From assembly GCA_018907035.1 (NCBI GenBank), contig JACCIC010000355.1, positions 62,001-126,000 of the forward strand: a stretch of DNA of 64,000 nt. Reading direction: 5' to 3'. The notes beneath the pieces were generated by a model that saw only the letters and a program-made list of their open reading frames with translations, searched no databases and was not told the origin of the DNA. Both the position numbers and the translations under genes were made by a program. Origin of the DNA: Sycobia sp. Sy_11 (Eukaryota > Arthropoda > Insecta > Hymenoptera > Epichrysomallidae). How positions within the stretch are numbered: position 1 is the first letter of the stretch; every line of letters begins with the position of its first letter. Below are positions 58,061 through 64,000 of this stretch, one piece after another.

Positions 58061-58585
58061 GACCGTCGGGTACGAAATGTCGGGCGGGATGTGACGACGT
58101 TGTAAGTACGTCGAGAGCTAGAGAGTAGCTCGGTGGTACAGGAAATTGCGAGAATAGGTGTATATATATATCTATGACGGCAGCGCAGCGTTGCGAAAAT
58201 GAATTGAGAGATTACGTATTTTCATTCCAGCCCTTGTTCCTAATATCCTAACGATTTTTTATCGGGTTTCTTTTTTTTTCATTACAGGACGGTGGAGACC
58301 CCCCCCCCCCGAGTGAGATCACTTTTTTATTTAAGATTTTATTTAAACAAATTTTAATCTGTTTGTGTCCGCGAAGTGATAGTGTAACGTAGTTTACCCG
58401 TCATAAGCATTGCCGAATTACAATATATATATATATATATAACTGTCAGATGGAAGCGAGAGAGATATGACCCAAAGTCTCCATGTCCAGTGAGGAATTG
58501 GATTAACCATCGCGACCGCTAGATCCAATCTATCCCAATCCTACTCTGACACTAAATAGATAAGAATGTGTCAGACTATCTTTTG
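58061..58585. other. No gene; C tract and (TA)n
   Basis: It contains a run of 12 C near 58299-58310 and a short TA run at 58421-58440. A TTTTTTTTCATTACAG acceptor-like sequence at 58271-58287 has no recognised exon behind it. Confidence 0.4.
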
Positions 58586-58589
58586 ACGA

Positions 58590-61500
58590 GTTATCTTAGA
58601 TTTACTGCCAGTCATTGAGATATCTTTTCGATGTCTCTCGCGCTGCATGGCGTGGGTCCTTAAGTGACGCTGTGTTTTTATGTTTTGCATTCAGTTCCGT
58701 TCTACGTCTGCATTCTAGCACGATGGGGAGTTTTGCCGCTATCACTGCTAGAGCGTCTGTAGAGGTGGTTCTATACACACCGTTGACTCTAATGAGCGCA
58801 TGTCTTTGAATGATTCCAAGGTATCTCACGCTTCCTAATCTCTTTCGGGAGGTTTTCAGTCTTTCGGGTGAAGGTGGCCTCTCAAGATCAACATTCAACA
58901 AGCAACTTGAGAACTACTAAAGAAGAGGATCATAGACAAGGTTCCACACAGTTGGCCACAGTACGGATGCCTGAGGGCATCTGTTACTGATTCCAAGTTG
59001 TACTTCCTCAAAACCATCTCCTATAAGGACTCAAATGCCCTTCAGGTTATCTCTTATTAACTTATAGAGACCCCTGGGGCACGCTTTGATTTTCAGTGCT
59101 GTTAATACAGCGGGTCACCAGAGATTGCAAATTGCAAATTGAAAATTGCACGATTGAAAATTGCACGATTCACTCGCAGGCTTACGCAACTGAACTATGT
59201 CTTTCTCGGTGGATTACGCTCTCCTAAAGACAAATTGTCTGGGAGATAATTGTATTTCTATGATCCTGTTTAGTCTGTTCTCTTTGACTTCCTCCTTTCG
59301 CAATGTGAACAGTGGGCTAACCTTCCACTCATTGAGGAAGACCGAAAATCTCAAGCATGAGTTGTATATGTTGATCAGGTCCTGCCTGATTGTCGGTAGT
59401 GCTGTTCGAATGATGGCCAAGTCGAAGCTGTCTGGGCCAGGGGCTTTACCCAGCTTCATTTTGGCGAAGAGCTGATCCAACTCGGCGAGATTGAATAAGA
59501 CCTCGGCTCCCCTGGGCGGAAGGATGTTGGTCATGTACCTCATACTTTCTGCTCTGGTGTTTCATACTGTAAATTGTCTGAAGTGAATAGGGTGTTCAGC
59601 ACTGCAGTTACAGTACTTAACCAGTCCGTCATATAAGTGTTTTGATCTAGGCGGACGTTACGTGCAACTTCCTTGATGGACAGCTTACCTACTTGAATTC
59701 AGTAAGGTATGCTCTAAGGGTTCGGGTTTCTCTTCATTGTGACAAAGTTTGCCATTTGGTCTCTTTAGTAATTCAAAGTCTACACACATACTCCTTCCTG
59801 GCCGCTTTGTATTATTCTTTGAGGTGCTTCCGTATAACGGGATCACGAAATTTCTGGAATATTCGTCCGGCACGATTTGCAGCCGTCTTCATCCTATCTA
59901 ATTCAGGGTTCCATCAGGGAACCCTCCTAGCAGCTACCCTACGGTATGACAGGATTGCACGGTTTCCACAAACTGGCTGTTAATGAACGAACTCTCTCAA
60001 TAGTCACCATTTTGACCTGGTCCCATTAAACCACGAGCACAGCGTAGAAAGTATCTCAGTTTGCCTTCTGTGTGGAGTATCGCTTTATCTTCTATCCCTG
60101 ATTTTGAACACCTGTACTTTCAGGTAGGTGCGCTTGCTCCATTAAGGTGGAATGTGATCGTTCTGTGATCACTCAAGGTCCAGTCCTCCCTAACGGCCCA
60201 TCCTGCGATGAGTGTCTCGAGATTGGTGGTAACAAGAGTTGCATCCACACTTCCTTCTCCAACTTCGTTGGAGACGGTAGCGATAGTACCTGGCACATTG
60301 GCGATCTTGAGATTCCACTGCGCTATAAAATTCTCAAGTTCCTCCCCTTTGCGGTCGATGCGATTCGATCCGCATAGGGGGAACCTGGCATCGGAATCGA
60401 CGTCAATTAGCACCAACCTCCCTCGAAGTGCTTGCAGCACCTTGTTAAGCTCCATAAGATGCATCCCTATTTCGTGGCTCAGCTGATAGCAGACACTGAC
60501 CGCGTACATCGACAAAGTGCGCGTCGTCACCTCCGCCACCGCAAAGTATGTGGTGGCGAGGTTCGTCAATTTCGGCACAGTCACTTTAGGAGTGAGGACT
60601 GCTATTGCCGCCCAGGGAAATGTCCATCCAAATATACCATTTTCATGCGCAGGCCAAACCCTTCTATCCGGCCACTGCGCTGTTATGGCTCCTGAAGATA
60701 CAGTATGTCTACTCCATTTACTATGCAATTGATTCTTATTTCGGGAGTGACCCTGCCTGCTCTTCTGGCGTTTAGCTGCGCAAAGCGCAGAACAGGCCCA
60801 CTTTGACTCTTTCATGCTCTACTGTTCATAGTCCGTCGAGTTCACTAATTTTTCCATGGCAGCTTTCTATGCTGAAGACTTAGTGTCCATAGAGCTATGA
60901 TTACTTGCTCTTTTCCCTTTTTTACAGTTTACGCACTTAGACGCTGACTCCATTTTATTGCAATCTTTGCTGCCACGATCCGCTGAACTGCATTCAGAGA
61001 AGCATAGTTCTTCTTTACAGAGCTTCGTTATATGTCCGTAGCCTAGGTACTTGTAACACCTAGTAACTATAAGGTAGTCTTGTACCCGACAAACCAGCCA
61101 CTCGATGTATAGTCTCTTGCTTTCAAGAACTTTGTCCCAGATATCCGGGGTGACTTCTAACACCCAGTTTTTTGCTGTGTCGCTCCTCTTGCCCGTTTTG
61201 AAAAGAGGTTTGTACAATTTTGAACATTCTTCAGTCGTCGAGGCTAACTCCTCATTTTGCTCATATATAGCCGAGGTCACCTCATCAAGCGACTCGTAGA
61301 TGATGAACCTCGACTGCTCCTTATTGGGGCCTCTATTTCAAAAAGCTCTATAAGGCTTTTTGAGGCTTTCAACTTTTCTAACCCCGCTTCGATTGCCATT
61401 TCTACCAGGAGACCTTTCTTGGTCTCCCTTAGATTCTCAATCTGGACCTTCGATTGCCTAGGGTTGAAAGTCTTTTGCAAAACTTCCTTTGCCTTTTCTG

Positions 61501-62400
61501 TAGAGGAGATTTTCTCCTGAGATCACCTTTGGTGGTGGCCTTATTATGGCTTTGGCAACGTAGGCCTTTGGTTCGACCAGCCTGCTTTCAGCTTTTTATT
61601 TTTCGGTCAGGTTGCTATTGTTGCTATTCGAAACCACAGTTGCATAGACCTGTGGCCCCCTGATCCCTTTTAGTTTTGCAGTAAGCTGGTACAAGGCCTC
61701 CGACTTCACCTCCGCGCGAGCATATCTGATGGCCATTTTTTAAATAACCACCATTAATTCATTGAGGTTGAGCCCCTCCTTCTTCAGTTCAGGATCCTCA
61801 GATGTTTTGAGTCCCACTTTGATTATTTCATAAAGATCCGCGGCATGAACTGGGACCTCCAGGCAATCCCTGGTAGGTTTACCGGATGCCATATCTTGGG
61901 GGAGTCTTCGTGCGTAGGTCCCATCATCTGCAACTTCTACTACTCCCTCTATGTTGCTGGGCAAAACTTGTTGCTGATCTTTGCATTCATTTTTTTCCTA
62001 CCCTGAAAAGGGGCTCGAGTTTTGGTCTCCAGTTTTTCCTCCAGTCGGGAGCCTTGCTTTGCTTGCCGCCTGGATGGTATCTCTAGAGTCACTAGCATTT
62101 TTCAACATTACAAGCGGTGTTTGATAGGATCTTAACTTGCTTATATTCGTTTTCGGCTACTTCCTCTACAGTTCTGGCCTTTTCTTTCGGCCGGCTACTT
62201 TCCTTATCCTTCTATTTTTCCTTCTCTTCATCTCCTGTTCATTTTTATTTTTAATCATTTATTCGTACGTCACTTTGCAGCATCCCGTTCGGCGGACAAA
62301 GTTTTATGAAGACGGACGGTATATCAAATTTCACTGACAGTTGTAGAGCTCCCATCTTCGATCCCGGAATCATGCATCCCCTATCGCAACTGTCTCCGAT
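58590..62400 (-). mobile_element. R1-like LINE, degraded: ORF1, endonuclease, RT pieces
   Basis: On the minus strand, ORF1 pieces run from about 61964 to 60867 and end with Cys/His knuckles (RCYKYLGYGHITKLC, CFSECSSADRGSKDC, KCVNCKK). The endonuclease frame is at 60815-60120. RT N-terminal parts lie at about 59870-59214 (ANRAGRIFQKFRDPV, then KMKLGKAPGPDSFDL and LSPRQFVFRRA). A later RT/C-terminal piece is at 58800-58600 (VYRTTSTDALAVIAAKLPI). The RT palm (motifs A to D) is deleted between about 59150 and 58900. Knuckled ORF1 and the TLSDHR endonuclease motif fit the R1 clade. Region 62400-62990 may be its 5' untranslated part. Confidence 0.82.
60120..60815 (-). pseudogene. LINE apurinic-type endonuclease
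   Basis: A 231-codon frame. From about residue 75 it reads LTPKVTVPKLTNLATTYFAV, then SHEIGMHLMELNKVLQALRG and LVLIDVDSDARFPLCGS (decayed ID.NA.S), RKGEELENFI, a VDATLVTTNLETLI block and REDWTLSDHRTITFHL. The DRRGE-like, DVTL-like and SDH motifs are the catalytic set of endonucleases that nick the target in R1-type LINEs. The N-terminal quarter is altered, so the domain is probably inactive. Confidence 0.82.
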
Positions 62401-62459
62401 TTAGGATTAGGGGGATTTTTATTCTTTCTTTTTTTTCTTTCTTTTTGTTCCTTCTCTAA

Positions 62460-62990
62460 GCTGGGCGATGAAGATAAGCCCCCGGCCCATTAAAGCAAAA
62501 CGTTCCAACGATTTGACTGTCGGTGATCGCTTAACCACTTTGCGATAATTAGGAAGTGAACGCTAATTTCCCACTTTCAGCATCGGTAACTCCCGGGTGC
62601 ACCAAGTCCGTAACGTCAAAATCTCGTTTGATCCTATCCTGAAAGACCATTGCTGTATTTTAGCCGCATCCCCTATACCCGCTCTATAATCTAAGAATGA
62701 GGGATACGATACCCCGGCACACGATAGTGGACGTAAACAGTTGGTATTTTCGTTCCGGATAAGTCACTCAGTTATGCTTTGTTACACATAAACATTCCAG
62801 GCCGCATCTAGCTCTCCCTTTATCGGCGGGTTGTGCTCCAAAACTTTTCATTATTGCTGAAGTTTTATTTTCAGTACATAAATAACCAAATAAATAACTA
62901 AAGAATATAAATTATCCTAATATACATATGCGAACAATATATACACAATATATACAACACCGACAAATAATATTATATTAAATCTTTTAT
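62460..62990. other. No gene; short dispersed repeat
   Basis: It includes 62772-62806, which shares about 30 bp with 27412-27447 (AGTTATGCTTTGTTACA, ATAAACATTCC). The rest may be 5' sequence of the LINE on its left, but there is no second copy to test this. Confidence 0.35.
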
Positions 62991-63900
62991 TAGGTTGTCA
63001 AATATCTCCCTTCCGCCTTTTTGTATTATGAATTTCGCAGCTGTGTACAAAGCGCTACAGAGCTCGTATCTAACAATACTATACATGATTTGAAAGGTCT
63101 TGATATAACGTACAAAACGATGCTATGCATGATTAGTTTGGATATTGCGTTCAAAAGTTATAGACGTGTAAACATGGAGTTCACTAACGTAGGAATTCAC
63201 GCTATTTTAAAGTTTTCCTTCGTCAAAGACAAATTCGCTAGAGAAACGTTCCGTGAGATTAATGGTGCTTTGCGGGACGGCACGCTATCACTTCGAACTG
63301 CAGAGGAATGGTTTCGACGATTCAGAGCCGGTGAAAATGAGACCATGGCTGAGCCAGCCGGCGGAAGACCTGTGACGACGAATACCGATCAAGTCATGGA
63401 ATTACTCGAGTTAGACCGGCATGTGGCATTTCGTCACATCGCGCAGGAGATGATAGTTAGTCACCAAACCATTTTAAACCATATTAAGAAAGCATGATAC
63501 AAAAAAACTTGATGTTTGGGTACCGCATGATTTGACAACGACAGATCACACACTTCGTTGATGATTCGTCAGAAGCTACGGGAGTTTGGATGGGAGGTTT
63601 TATCACATTCACCATACGGCTCGGACATAACGCCAAGTGATTACCACTTGTTCCTGTCCATGCCGAACGCCCTTGGTGGTGTAAAGTTGGACTCAAAAGA
63701 GGCTTGTAAAAAGTGGCTGTCCGAGTTCTTCGCAAATAAGGAGAGAGGTTTCTACCAGAGGGGTATTACGAAGTTGCTGTCTAGATGGAAACAGATTAGC
63801 GAACAAAAGGGCGCATATTTGAAGTAAATCCGATAAATATAACACTTTATATAAAGCATTGAATGAAGAGTAAAAAAGCGGAAGGGAGATATTTGACAAC

Positions 63901-63904
<4 letters not shown>
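62991..63904 (+). mobile_element. mariner (MELTN family) with internal deletion, 914 bp
   Basis: The terminal repeats TTAGGTTGTCAAATATCTCC match at both ends, flanked by TA at 62989-62990 and 63905-63906. Compared with the 1282-bp relative at 32325, about 370 bp are missing at a junction near 63533-63540, where the N-terminal half (VWVPHDLT) jumps to the block just after HQDNARPH. The ends are almost perfect inverted repeats, so the copy could be moved by a transposase supplied elsewhere. Confidence 0.93.
63175..63829 (+). pseudogene. Deleted mariner transposase
   Basis: The frame 63175-63497 gives the DNA-binding half (MEFTNVGIHAILKFSF, LSLRTAEEWFRRFRAGE, GRPVTTNTDQVMELLEL, SHQTILNHI). The frame 63558-63827 gives the C-terminal part (LREFGWEVLSHSPYGSDI, TPSDYHLFLSM, SRWKQISEQKGAYLK). 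The first and second catalytic Asp blocks are removed by the deletion, so no active enzyme is possible. Confidence 0.92.

Positions 63905-63949
<45 letters not shown>
63904..63949. repeat. (TA)n microsatellite
   Basis: About 45 bp of TA abutting the right end of the deleted mariner; the TA target lies at its edge. Confidence 0.95.
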
Positions 63950-63951
<2 letters not shown>

Positions 63952-64000
63952 CAACGATTTTAAGTAAACAATTTAATATGTTATTAAATTATTAAAATTA

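Noticed and set aside
58271..58300. Splice acceptor with following exon
   Set aside because: The acceptor pattern is good, but the sequence after it runs into a C tract and has no recognisable coding frame.

Overview
This is AT-rich animal DNA that reads as transposon-dense, gene-poor insect sequence. mariner elements of several subfamilies, Penelope-like elements (PLEs), R1-like and Jockey/CR1-like LINEs, Ty3/gypsy and Ty1/copia remains, a short TTAGG run and very long (TA)n and (CT)n tracts fit a hymenopteran such as an ant best. The species is inference. No bacterial, plasmid or phage signal was seen. Only one segment resembles a conserved host gene: a single exon like the GINS subunit Psf3 (41531-41660). 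A second exon-like segment (46500-46629, minus) is not identified.

Layout. 1-3.5 kb: a minus-strand PLE fragment, a LINE reverse-transcriptase tail and a decayed mariner. 3.5-16.9 kb: a minus-strand Ty3/gypsy element. Both ends carry a shared 60-bp block followed by a 63-bp minisatellite. Its gag is split by a 734-bp PLE foldback with a 15-bp target duplication, its pol has several frameshifts, and a mariner (5285-6571) sits in its 3' region. 17-23 kb: a 3-kb PLE with long inverted arms and a 14-bp target duplication (18559-21547), then another PLE remnant. 23.8-26.7 kb: a mariner half joined to the 3' end of a copia element with a clean LTR, then another mariner. 26.7-34 kb: mostly featureless, with LINE, PLE-arm and mariner pieces. 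34-37.7 kb: a degenerate 60-bp tandem repeat, an intact mariner with a full 347-residue transposase, and a truncated mariner of another family. 38-41.2 kb: LINE pieces and a PLE fragment split by a mariner. 41.5-46.7 kb: the Psf3-like exon, a CpG-rich patch, gypsy protease/RT remains, a possible solo LTR and the second exon-like segment. 47.7-55.4 kb: mariner fragments, an R1-like LINE remnant ending at TTAGG repeats, a PLE arm, and a third PLE type. 55.5-57.8 kb: a DNA transposon with terminal inverted repeats of about 300 bp. 58.5-62.4 kb: a degraded R1-like LINE. 63-63.9 kb: an internally deleted mariner.

Almost every coding feature is a selfish element, so the 'system' here is the interplay of elements. 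The most notable items are the PLE arm family (autonomous-like copy, foldback derivative and partial copies, with hammerhead-like boxes), the gypsy polyprotein with two tandem aspartic-protease-like domains, the intact mariner with a near-twin disabled by one stop codon, and the 60-bp repeat with a 20-codon period found at two loci.
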